DNA of 64,000 nucleotides, taken from positions 1-64,000 of the forward strand of contig JYOD01000009.1 of NCBI GenBank assembly GCA_000955785.1, read 5' to 3'. Both the position numbers and the translations under genes were made by a program. Shown here one piece after another: positions 17,741 to 25,844 of the stretch; the stretch's first letter is position 1, and every line of letters starts with the position of its first letter. Source of the stretch: Burkholderiaceae bacterium 16. GTDB taxonomy: Bacteria > Pseudomonadota > Gammaproteobacteria > Burkholderiales > Burkholderiaceae. Below the pieces are notes generated by a model. It was not told the origin of the DNA and did no database searches. It saw only the letters and a program-made list of their open reading frames with translations.

Positions 17741-18718
17741 ATGCCCGCCGCCAAACAACTGCCCCAGGTCCTGCAAAACCTGGCGCTGCCCGTGATTTCC
17801 TCGCCGATGTTCATCGTCAGCTACCCCGAGCTGGTGCTGGCGCAGTGCAAGGCCGGCATCGTCGGTTCCTTCCCCGCGCTGAACGCGCGCCCGGCCGAGA
17901 TGCTGGGCGAGTGGCTCACGCAGATGGAAGAGGAACTCGCCAGCTTCCGCGCCGCCAATCCGGACAAGCCGGTTGGACCGATCGCGGTCAACCAGATCGT
18001 GCACGTCTCGAACGCGCGGCTGGAGCACGACATCAAGGTGTGCGTGGACCACAAGGTGCCGATCTTCATCACCTCGCTGCGCGCGCCGCCCAAGGAGATG
18101 ATCGACGCGGTGCACAGCTATGGCGGCATCGTGCTGCACGACGTTATCAGCATCCGCCACGCCGAGAAGGCGATCGAAGCCGGCGTGGACGGCCTGATCC
18201 TGGTCGCGGCCGGCGCCGGCGGGCATGCCGGCACGCTGTCGCCGTTCGCGCTGGTGGGCGAAGTGCGCAAGATCTTCGACGGCGTGATCGCGCTGTCGGG
18301 CTCGATCGCCAACGGCGAATCCGTGCTGGCCGCGCAGGCCATGGGTGCGGACTTCGCCTATGTGGGCACCCGCTTCATCGCCTCGCAGGAAGCCCACGCC
18401 AGCGAGACCTACAAGCAGTCGATCACCACCTCCGCCGCGGCCGACATCATCTACACCAACCTGTTCACAGGCGTGCACGGCAACTATATCCGCGAGAGCA
18501 TCGAGGCGTCGGGGCTGGATCCCGAGAACCTGCCCGTGGCCGACAAGACCAAGATGGACTTCTCCAGCGGCGCCTCCAAGGCCAAGGCATGGAAGGACGT
18601 GTGGGGTGCCGGCCAGGGCGTGGGCCAGATCCACGACATCCCCACCGCCGGCGAAATCGTGGCGCGCATGAAGGCCGAGTACAACGAGGCCCGCGCCCGC
18701 CTGGGGCTGGCGGTCTGA
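17741..18718 (+). CDS. Nitronate monooxygenase / 2-nitropropane dioxygenase family flavoprotein
   Basis: 325 residues of an FMN-binding TIM barrel. Conserved blocks are the N-terminal LPVISSPMFIVSYPELV, the FMN phosphate motif VAAGAGGHAG and ALSGSIANGESVLAAQAMGADFAYVGTRF. Members oxidise alkyl nitronates to carbonyls and nitrite or act as NAD(P)H:quinone reductases; the substrate here is unknown. A palindrome overlapping its -10 suggests induction by derepression. ybaN follows 5 bases after the stop, so they form an operon. Confidence 0.82.
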   Translation: MPAAKQLPQVLQNLALPVISSPMFIVSYPELVLAQCKAGIVGSFPALNARPAEMLGEWLTQMEEELASFRAANPDKPVGPIAVNQIVHVSNARLEHDIKVCVDHKVPIFITSLRAPPKEMIDAVHSYGGIVLHDVISIRHAEKAIEAGVDGLILVAAGAGGHAGTLSPFALVGEVRKIFDGVIALSGSIANGESVLAAQAMGADFAYVGTRFIASQEAHASETYKQSITTSAAADIIYTNLFTGVHGNYIRESIEASGLDPENLPVADKTKMDFSSGASKAKAWKDVWGAGQGVGQIHDIPTAGEIVARMKAEYNEARARLGLAV

Positions 18719-18723
18719 GCGCA

Positions 18724-19191
18724 ATGCCCCCGCCCGGCGCCGCCGGAGCCGGCATGATCCGCGGCCGCAGGCAGCGGGCGCTGCGCGCGCTATGGGTGGT
18801 GCTTGGCGTGCTCAGCCTGCTGCTGGGCATTGCCGGCATCTTCCTGCCGGTGCTGCCGACCACGCCGTTCGTGCTGCTGGCCGCCGCCTGCTTCGCGCGC
18901 GGCTCGGAGCGCTTTCATGCGCGGCTGCTGGCGCATCCGCGCTTCGGCCCGCTGGTGCATGACTGGCAGGTGCACCGCAGCGTGCCGCTGCGTGCCAAGT
19001 GCCTGGCCATCGGGATGATGTGGCCGTCGATGGGCATCTCCGCGTGGCTGATGCGCGAGCGCCCGCTAGCGTCGCTGGCGCTGGTTGCCACCGCGGCGGC
19101 CGTCAGCGCGTGGCTGCTATGGCTGCCGACGCGCCCACCGGACGGCCACGCCGCGCCGCCCGAGCAAACTGGCGATCGCGCTCAGTCGTAG
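18724..19191 (+). CDS. ybaN: DUF454 / YbaN family inner-membrane protein
   Basis: 155 residues with three hydrophobic segments. The signature GIAGIFLPVLPTTPFVLLAAACFARGSERFHARLLAHPRFGP is that of DUF454 (YbaN). Function is unknown. It starts 5 bases after the nitronate monooxygenase. An alternative start at 18754 (MIRGRR) would remove ten residues. Its 3' end overlaps the convergent PaaK-like gene by 10 bases. Confidence 0.8.
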   Translation: MPPPGAAGAGMIRGRRQRALRALWVVLGVLSLLLGIAGIFLPVLPTTPFVLLAAACFARGSERFHARLLAHPRFGPLVHDWQVHRSVPLRAKCLAIGMMWPSMGISAWLMRERPLASLALVATAAAVSAWLLWLPTRPPDGHAAPPEQTGDRAQS

Positions 19192-20432
19192 CTGCGCGCG
19201 TCCTCGATCACCTTGCCATCCTGCGGCAGCGAACCCGCCGCCACGAAGCGCACTTCGCCACGCAGGCGCATGACTTCGCGCAGCGATTCGCCGATGGCCT
19301 GCCCCAGGCTCGCATCCTCGCGGGTGGCATCGCAATGCAGGGTCATCACGTCGGCGCCAACGCTGCCCGTCACCACCAGGCGCGCGGCGCGCACCTCGGG
19401 ATGGCGCCGCACCACCTCGCCCACCTGGCCGGGATGCACGAACATGCCCTTGACCTTGGTAGTCTGGTCGGCGCGTCCAAGCCAGCCCTTCAGGCGCAGG
19501 TTGGTTCGCCCGCACGGGCTGGCGCGCTCGCCCGAACCGGCCACGAACGCAGACAGGTCGCCCGTGCCAAAGCGGATCAGCGGATAGTCGCCATTGCCGA
19601 GCACGGTCACCACCACCTCGCCGGTCTCGCCCTCCGGCATCGGCTGCGTGCCACCCGGCTCGACGATCTCGACCAGCACGTTCTCGTCCACCACCCAGCC
19701 ATCGCCGCCCTGGGTCTCATAGGCAATCAGGCCCACATCGGCGCTGCCATACATCTGCTGCACCCGGATGCCGCGCTCGCCGAACCACGCGCGCAGCGAG
19801 GGCGGCAGCGCCTCGCCGGACACCAGCGCCTTGCCCAGGCTGCGGCAAGGCAGGCCGAGTTCGTCGCCTTTCTCCAGCAGCAGCTTGAGAAACGATGGTG
19901 TGCCAGCGTAGGCCGCCGGCTGCAGGCTGGCCAGCGCCTGCACCTGTGATTCGGTCTGGCCCACGCCGGCGGGAAACACGCAGCAACCCAGGCGATGGGC
20001 ACCGGTTTCCATCATCATGCCGGCTGGCGTGAAGTGATAGGAGAAGGTGTTGTAGACCAGATCGCCAGAACGGAAGCCCGCCGCGAACATGGCGCGCGCG
20101 ATGCGCCACCAGTCGGCGTCGTGCCCGTCCGGCTCGTTGATCGGCCCCGGCGACTGGAAGATATGCCGCAAGCCCCCCAGCGGGGTCGCATTGAGCCCGC
20201 CCAGCGGCGGCATCGCCTTCTGCCGCGCCGTCAGCTCGGACTTGCGCGTCACCGGCAGTGCCGCCAGCGCCGCGCGGGAATCCAGCGCTCGCGGATCCAC
20301 ATCGCGCAAGACCTCAGCGAAATAAGGGGCATGCGCCTTGGCATGCGCGACTTGCCGCGACAAGGCCGCCAGCAAAGCCTGCGAGCGGACTTCAGGGGCG
20401 CGGGTTTCGAGCGAATCGAAGTGTTCAGACAT
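19182..20432 (-). CDS. PaaK-like AMP-binding protein (phenylacetate-CoA ligase family)
   Basis: 416 residues. The fold is that of phenylacetate-CoA ligases: the tyrosine/glycine block QQMYGSADVGLIAYE, the adenylate-binding GEALPPSLRAWFGE, and the hinge region YPLIRFGTGDLSAFV with LKGWLGRADQTTKVKGMFVHPGQV. The usual Thr/Ser/Gly-rich P-loop is degenerate (FQSPGPINEPDG), so activity is uncertain. It is the last gene of the acyl-CoA synthetase-liv operon, so the natural inference is activation of the imported acid. The substrate is not known. Confidence 0.75.
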   Translation of the reverse strand: MSEHFDSLETRAPEVRSQALLAALSRQVAHAKAHAPYFAEVLRDVDPRALDSRAALAALPVTRKSELTARQKAMPPLGGLNATPLGGLRHIFQSPGPINEPDGHDADWWRIARAMFAAGFRSGDLVYNTFSYHFTPAGMMMETGAHRLGCCVFPAGVGQTESQVQALASLQPAAYAGTPSFLKLLLEKGDELGLPCRSLGKALVSGEALPPSLRAWFGERGIRVQQMYGSADVGLIAYETQGGDGWVVDENVLVEIVEPGGTQPMPEGETGEVVVTVLGNGDYPLIRFGTGDLSAFVAGSGERASPCGRTNLRLKGWLGRADQTTKVKGMFVHPGQVGEVVRRHPEVRAARLVVTGSVGADVMTLHCDATREDASLGQAIGESLREVMRLRGEVRFVAAGSLPQDGKVIEDARSYD

Positions 20433-20519
20433 GGTGCGTAGTTCGCGTAGTAGTCGCGTGATGAACCGCGTGAGGCAGCGCTCACCGATCGGCGTTGTGT
20501 TTAAGACCGACTGCCCTTC

Positions 20520-21335
20520 TCAGGCCAGCCAGCGCTTGCGGCGGCGATAGCTTTTTACGTCGCGGAAAGAACTCCGCCCGCCGCCCTCTCCATCGTTCGC
20601 CGCCACGCCCAGGTAGAACTCCTTCACATCCTCATTGGTCCGCAGCGCCTCGGCCGCGCCATCCATCACCACTCGGCCGTTCTCCAGGATGTAGCCGTAG
20701 TCGGCATAGCGCAGCGCCACCATGGTGTTCTGCTCGGCCAGCAGGAAGCTGACCTTCTCGCGCTGGTTGAGGTCGCGCACGATCTCGAAGATCTCCTCGA
20801 CGATCTGCGGCGCCAGGCCCATCGACGGCTCGTCGAGCAGGATCATGCTGGGCTTGGCCATCATGGCCCGGCCGATCGCGCACATCTGCTGCTCGCCGCC
20901 GGAGGTGTAGCCCGCCTGCGATTTGCGGCGCGTCTTCAGGCGGGGAAAGTACTCGTAGATGCGTTCCAGCGCATCGCGCGTCTCGCTGCGCGACAGGCCG
21001 CGCGTATAGGCGCCGGTCAGCAGGTTTTCTTCCAGCGTCAGGTGGGCAAAGCAATGCCGCCCTTCCATCACCTGGATCACGCCGCGCTTGACCAGCTCGT
21101 TGGGCGTGAGCCGGTCGACCCGGTTGCCGCGATATTCGATCGAGCCCTTGGTGACGTCGCCGCGCTCGGCATGCAGCAGGTTGGAGATGGCCTTGAGCGT
21201 GGTGGTCTTGCCCGCGCCGTTGGCGCCCAGCAGCGCCACGATCCGCCCTTCCGGCACGTCGAGCGAAACGCCCTTGAGCACCAGGATGACGTGGTCGTAG
21301 ATGACTTCGATATTGTTGACGGACAACAGGCTCAT
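20520..21335 (-). CDS. livF: Branched-chain/carboxylate ABC transporter ATP-binding protein LivF-type
   Basis: 271 residues with Walker A GANGAGKTT, the signature YTSGGEQQMCAIGRAMM (a TSGGEQ variant of LSGGQ), Walker B MILLDEPSMGLAP and the H-loop region LLAEQN. LivF-type subunits pair with LivG to power a HAAT-family importer. ATG at 21335 gives the usual N-terminus MSLLSVNNIEVIYDHVI. It lies in the minus-strand operon 19182-27811, between the binding protein and the PaaK-like ligase. Confidence 0.9.
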   Translation of the reverse strand: MSLLSVNNIEVIYDHVILVLKGVSLDVPEGRIVALLGANGAGKTTTLKAISNLLHAERGDVTKGSIEYRGNRVDRLTPNELVKRGVIQVMEGRHCFAHLTLEENLLTGAYTRGLSRSETRDALERIYEYFPRLKTRRKSQAGYTSGGEQQMCAIGRAMMAKPSMILLDEPSMGLAPQIVEEIFEIVRDLNQREKVSFLLAEQNTMVALRYADYGYILENGRVVMDGAAEALRTNEDVKEFYLGVAANDGEGGGRSSFRDVKSYRRRKRWLA

Positions 21336-21429
21336 GATGCGGCTCGGTTGGTGGTTCCTGGCTTGCTTCATCCCCGCTCCCCCGTGTGCGGGAGAGCGGA
21401 GTCAACAACAAACGCCTCGCGGCGCCCGC

Positions 21430-22764
21430 TCAAGACTTCATGCACGTAGGCGAAATGCCCTTCTCTTTCGCGAACTGCGCGGCACTCGCCTTGAACAGCG
21501 GATGGATCAGGTTCTTGTTGCCTTCGATCCAGTCCGACACCACCACCCACTTGGTGCCATCCCACTGCTGGATCTTCACCTTGCCCGAACCCTCGTGGTT
21601 ATCGCAGCTGGTCTTGATCTCCGGCAGCAGGCCGGTCGCGCCCAGTTGGGCAAGCCGCGCATTGGTCAGGTTCAGGTTCTCGAAGGCCCAGCGCATGTCA
21701 TCGCCGCTCATGACCTTGCCCTTGCCATACTTGGCCTGCGCCACGCGGATCGCTTCCACGGTCACCACCGCGGCGGACACGCCGCGGTTGTAGAGCACCG
21801 AGCCGACCTTGTTGCGGTCCTGCATATTGCCCTTGCCGGCGCCGTAGACCACCTTGTCGATATCGGAGATCACCGGCACGCCCTTGCCGGCCACGTTCCA
21901 GGTCGCGCTCATATAGCCCTTGGCTGCGTCACCGGCGGGCAAGGTGTCTTCCTCGGAGCCAGCCCACCAGGAGCCGACCATCTTGTCGCGTGCGAAGCCC
22001 ACCTTCTGCGCGGCCTTGAGCGCGGTCTGGTTCATCACGCCCCAGCCCCAGAAGATCACGTAGTCAGGATTCTCCTGGCGGATCTTCAGCCACTGCGCGC
22101 CCTGCTCGTTGCCAGGGTGCGCCACCGGGATCTCGACGAGGTTGAACTTGCCGAGCTTGGCTTCGGCCTCCAGCGCCACGATCGGCTCCTTGCCATAGGC
22201 CGAGTCGTGGTACAGGTAGACGATCTTCTTGCCCGCCAGCGAGCCGCCGTTCTTGGAAGCCAGGAACTTGACGATGGCCGAAACCTGCATCTGGTAGGTG
22301 GTGACCAGCGGGAAGGCATAGGGGAACACCGAGCCGTCGACCGCATCGGTGCGGCCATAGCCCATCATGACCAGCGGCACCTTGTCGGCCGCGGTCTTGT
22401 CCACTAGCGCGTAGGAGATGCCGGTCGACATGGTGTGATACGCGGTGCCCTTGCTGGCTGCGCTCTTGCTCTTGAGCCGCTCGTAGCACTCCACGCCCTT
22501 GGCGTTGTTGTATTCCGTCTCGCATTCTTCCCACGAGAGCTTGACGCCATTCACGCCACCTTCCTTGAGGTTGACGTAGTTCAGGTAGTCGACGAAGCCG
22601 CCGTAAAAGGATTGTCCGTTGGCGCCATAAGGGCCGACGCGATAGCTGGGCAGCGCGACGAACTGCTCAGCGCTCTGCGCCTGCACCGCCAGCGGCGCCA
22701 GCAGCGCCGCGGACGCACCCACCGCCAGGGCAATGCGCTGCAGATTGCGAATCAGGATGGTCAT
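21430..22764 (-). CDS. livK: Periplasmic substrate-binding protein of the liv-type ABC transporter
   Basis: 444 residues. The signal peptide (about 1-30, ending AVQAQS) is followed by a Peripla_BP_6 type I bilobed domain (GGFVDYLNYVNLKEGGVNG, SAYGKEPIVALEAEAKLGKF). The start at 22764 follows AAGGAG by six bases; a GTG 15 bases upstream would be inside that site. Liv-type binding proteins in such acyl-CoA synthetase operons bind carboxylates or aromatic acids as often as amino acids; the ligand cannot be read here. Confidence 0.88.
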   Translation of the reverse strand: MTILIRNLQRIALAVGASAALLAPLAVQAQSAEQFVALPSYRVGPYGANGQSFYGGFVDYLNYVNLKEGGVNGVKLSWEECETEYNNAKGVECYERLKSKSAASKGTAYHTMSTGISYALVDKTAADKVPLVMMGYGRTDAVDGSVFPYAFPLVTTYQMQVSAIVKFLASKNGGSLAGKKIVYLYHDSAYGKEPIVALEAEAKLGKFNLVEIPVAHPGNEQGAQWLKIRQENPDYVIFWGWGVMNQTALKAAQKVGFARDKMVGSWWAGSEEDTLPAGDAAKGYMSATWNVAGKGVPVISDIDKVVYGAGKGNMQDRNKVGSVLYNRGVSAAVVTVEAIRVAQAKYGKGKVMSGDDMRWAFENLNLTNARLAQLGATGLLPEIKTSCDNHEGSGKVKIQQWDGTKWVVVSDWIEGNKNLIHPLFKASAAQFAKEKGISPTCMKS

Positions 22765-22860
22765 GACTGTCTCCTTCACCTTGGCAGGTGTGTGTTAGTT
22801 ATGGAATACCCGTTTGCTTGATCCAGCCTAAAAATCGTCAAAGCATCAACGCATTGGTAC

Positions 22861-23937
22861 TTAATGGGGGAATGGCCACAGCCGCAGCTTCTCCTTGGCG
22901 ATCTGCCACAGCCGCGCGAGGCCGTGCGGCTCCACTACCAGGAAGAAGATGATCAGCGCGCCGAACACCATCAACTGGATATGCGACACCGCGGCATTGG
23001 TAAAAGGCAGGTGCAGCAGCGCGGCCAGCGGCGGCAGCGCGTTGTCCAGGAAGATCGGCAGCAGCAGGATAAAGGCCGCGCCCAGGAAGGAGCCGAGGAT
23101 GCTGCCCACGCCGCCGATGATGATCATGAACAGCACGCGGAAGGACAGGTCGAGCGAGAAGCCGTCGGGTTCGACCGAACCCAGGTAGCAGAACGCATAG
23201 AGCGCGCCGGCCACGCCGCAGTAGAACGAGCTGACGGCAAAGGCCAGCAGCTTGGTGCGCATCAGCGGAATGCCGATCACCTCGGCCGCAACGTCCATGT
23301 CGCGCACCGACATCCATGCGCGCCCGGTGGACGAGCGCACCATGTTCTTGGCGGCGATGGCCAGCACCGTCACCAGCATCAGCACGAACAGATACTTCTT
23401 TACCGGGGTATCGATGGCGATGCCGAACAGGTTCAGCTGCTGCGCGGTGATCACGCCGGAGGAACTGTTGTTGGAGAACCAGGGAAACTTGGTCAGCGCC
23501 CACACCACGAAGAACTGCGCGGCAAGCGTCGCGACAGCGAGGTAGAAGCCCTTGATGCGCAGCGACGGCAGCCCGAAGGCGACACCCACCAGCGCCGCCG
23601 ACAATCCCGCGAGGATGAAGGTCAGCAACACCGGCAGCCCTTCGATTCGCAGCTGGAAGTTGTAGGCGGCATAGGCGCCCACGGCCATGAAGGCCGCCGT
23701 GCCGAGCGAGAGCTGTCCCGCGTAGCCGGTCAGGATATTCAGCCCGAGCGCGGCCAGCGCGAAGATCAGGAACGGGATCAGGATGGCCGAGAACCAGTAT
23801 TCCGAACCGGTCAGGGGAATCGCGATAAAGGCCACCGCCATCAGCACCGCAAAGCCGATGCGGTCCTGGCGGATGGGGAAGATCTGGCTGTCGGCCAGGT
23901 AGCTGGTCTTGAACTGGCCGGATTCACGGTAGAACAT
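22861..23937 (-). CDS. livM: ABC transporter permease LivM-type
   Basis: 358 residues with about ten hydrophobic segments; the conserved EAA-like region GRAWMSVRDMDVAAEVIGIPLMRTKLLAFAVSS is visible. It forms the membrane channel with LivH. It is placed 26 bases after livH and about 96 bases before livK. Confidence 0.9.
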   Translation of the reverse strand: MFYRESGQFKTSYLADSQIFPIRQDRIGFAVLMAVAFIAIPLTGSEYWFSAILIPFLIFALAALGLNILTGYAGQLSLGTAAFMAVGAYAAYNFQLRIEGLPVLLTFILAGLSAALVGVAFGLPSLRIKGFYLAVATLAAQFFVVWALTKFPWFSNNSSSGVITAQQLNLFGIAIDTPVKKYLFVLMLVTVLAIAAKNMVRSSTGRAWMSVRDMDVAAEVIGIPLMRTKLLAFAVSSFYCGVAGALYAFCYLGSVEPDGFSLDLSFRVLFMIIIGGVGSILGSFLGAAFILLLPIFLDNALPPLAALLHLPFTNAAVSHIQLMVFGALIIFFLVVEPHGLARLWQIAKEKLRLWPFPH

Positions 23938-23963
23938 GGGTTGTCTCCTGGGGCAAAGGCCGG

Positions 23964-24878
23964 TCAGACACGATCGATATGTTTCTCACCGAACAGCCCC
24001 TCGGGCCGCACCAGCAGGAACAACAGCGCAAACACGTACGGGAACCAGCCCTCGATGCCACCGAAGTTGCCCCCGAAGGCGGACTGGAATACGGGCGGGA
24101 TGTAAATCTCGGCGAGCTTCTCCGAGGCACCGATGATCAGGCCGCCGACGATGGCGCCCGGCACCGAGGTAAAGCCGCCGAGGATCAGCACCGGCAGCGC
24201 CTTGAGCGCCGTCAGCGTCAGCGCGAACTGCACGCCATTGCGCGAGCCCCACAGCATGCCGGCCACCAGCGCGACGAAGCCCGCCACGCCCCACACGATG
24301 GCCCAGATATGCTGCAGCGGAATCCCCAGCGACAACGCGGCCTGGTGATCGTCAGCCACGGCGCGCAGCGCGCGGCCCACCTTGGTGTACTGGAAGAACA
24401 GTGCCAGCGTGCCCACCAGCAGGCCGGCGATGCCCGCCGCCGCCAGGTCGAACTTGGACACCACGATATTGAAGCGCGTCAGGATGGATTCGATCGGCTC
24501 GTCGACGATGCCGAGGTTGATCGGGCGGACTTCATTGCCGAACAGCAGCGGCCCCAGGCCTTCGAGGAAGAAGGACAGCCCGATGGTCGCCATGAACAGC
24601 GTGATCGGCGGCTGGTTGACCAGCTTGCGCAACACCAGGCGTTCGGTGCTGATGCCCACCACCACCATCACGCCGAACGCGCCGATCACCGCCGCCCACA
24701 TCGGCAGGCCCTTGTCCATCAGCCCGACCACCGCCAGCGCGGCGAAGTAGACCATCGCGCCCTGCGCGAAGTTGAATACGCCCGAAGCCTTGTAGATCAG
24801 CACGAAGCCCAGCGCCACCAGCGAGTACATCAATCCCGACAACAGGCCGCCGATCAGGATTTCAAAGAAGAACGTCAT
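23964..24878 (-). CDS. livH: ABC transporter permease LivH-type
   Basis: 304 residues, about eight membrane segments. The N-terminus MTFFFEILIGGLLSGLMYSLVALGFVLIYKASGVFNFAQGAMVYFAA is the LivH signature, and GRALRAVADDHQAALSLGIPLQHIWAI is the cytoplasmic loop contacting the ATPases. Part of the liv operon, 36 bases after livG. Confidence 0.92.
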   Translation of the reverse strand: MTFFFEILIGGLLSGLMYSLVALGFVLIYKASGVFNFAQGAMVYFAALAVVGLMDKGLPMWAAVIGAFGVMVVVGISTERLVLRKLVNQPPITLFMATIGLSFFLEGLGPLLFGNEVRPINLGIVDEPIESILTRFNIVVSKFDLAAAGIAGLLVGTLALFFQYTKVGRALRAVADDHQAALSLGIPLQHIWAIVWGVAGFVALVAGMLWGSRNGVQFALTLTALKALPVLILGGFTSVPGAIVGGLIIGASEKLAEIYIPPVFQSAFGGNFGGIEGWFPYVFALLFLLVRPEGLFGEKHIDRV

Positions 24879-24914
24879 GGTTATCCTTGTATCGTTCCGT
24901 GCGTTGCGTCTGCG

Positions 24915-25844
24915 TCAGTGACCAGCGCCGAGGTAGGCGCGGATCACGTCCGGGTTGGCCTTTACCGCCTCCGGCGTGCCGTCGCCGATCTTCTTGCCGT
25001 AGTCGAGCACCACCACGCGGTCGGAGATATCCATCACCACGCCCATGTCGTGTTCGATCAGCACGATGGTGGTGCCGAACTGGTGGTTCACGTCCAGGAT
25101 GAAGCGGCACATGTCCTGCTTCTCCTCCACGTTCATGCCTGCCATCGGCTCATCGAGCAGCAGCATGGAGGGCTCGGCCGCCAGCGCGCGCGCCAGCTCC
25201 ACGCGCTTCTGCAAACCGTAGGGCAGGCGTCCCACCGGCGTCTTGCGGATGGCCTGGATTTCAAGGAAATCGATCACCTCTTCGACCTTCTGGCGGTGGC
25301 GCATTTCTTCGTTGCGCGCGGGGCCCCACCACAGCGCATTGGCCAGCAGGCCGCTGCGGAACCGGGTGTTGCGCCCCGTCATGATGTTGTCGAGCACGGT
25401 CATGCCCTTGAACAGCGCGATGTTCTGGAAGGTGCGCGCGATGCCCTGGCGGGCCGCGTCGGTGGGATGCATCTTGCGCCGCTCCTCGCCGCGGAACACG
25501 ATGCGGCCCTGCTGCGGGTGATAGACCCCGTTGATCACATTGAGCATCGAGCTCTTGCCCGCGCCGTTGGGCCCGATGATGGCGCGGATCTCATGCTCGC
25601 GCACATCGAAGGAGATATCGGTCAGCGCCTTCACGCCACCGAAGGACAGCGAGATATGCTGCAGGTCGAGTATCACCTCGCCGGCCTGCCGCGCCTGCGC
25701 CTGCGCATGCTCGGCCTGCACACCGCCTTGCAGCTCCGCCGTGGCTCCCGCCACCGCGGACGCGCCGCTCCACACCGGCTGGCCGTCGCCGCCGCGCTCC
25801 ACGCCTTTCCATGCCATTTGCGTCATCCTCCCGCCCCTGCTCAT
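24915..25844 (-). CDS. livG: ABC transporter ATP-binding protein LivG-type
   Basis: 309 residues. Walker A GPNGAGKSS, LPYGLQKRVELARALA as the family's LPYGxQ signature, Walker B MLLLDEPMAGMN and the LivG-specific C-terminal end GTPEAVKANPDVIRAYLG. The start at 25844 overlaps the stop of the upstream synthetase by 4 bases (ATGA), which indicates translational coupling; starts at 25826 or 25817 are alternatives and would drop an N-terminal extension. The first 55 residues before LDLQHISLSFGG are longer than usual for LivG. Confidence 0.88.
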   Translation of the reverse strand: MSRGGRMTQMAWKGVERGGDGQPVWSGASAVAGATAELQGGVQAEHAQAQARQAGEVILDLQHISLSFGGVKALTDISFDVREHEIRAIIGPNGAGKSSMLNVINGVYHPQQGRIVFRGEERRKMHPTDAARQGIARTFQNIALFKGMTVLDNIMTGRNTRFRSGLLANALWWGPARNEEMRHRQKVEEVIDFLEIQAIRKTPVGRLPYGLQKRVELARALAAEPSMLLLDEPMAGMNVEEKQDMCRFILDVNHQFGTTIVLIEHDMGVVMDISDRVVVLDYGKKIGDGTPEAVKANPDVIRAYLGAGH

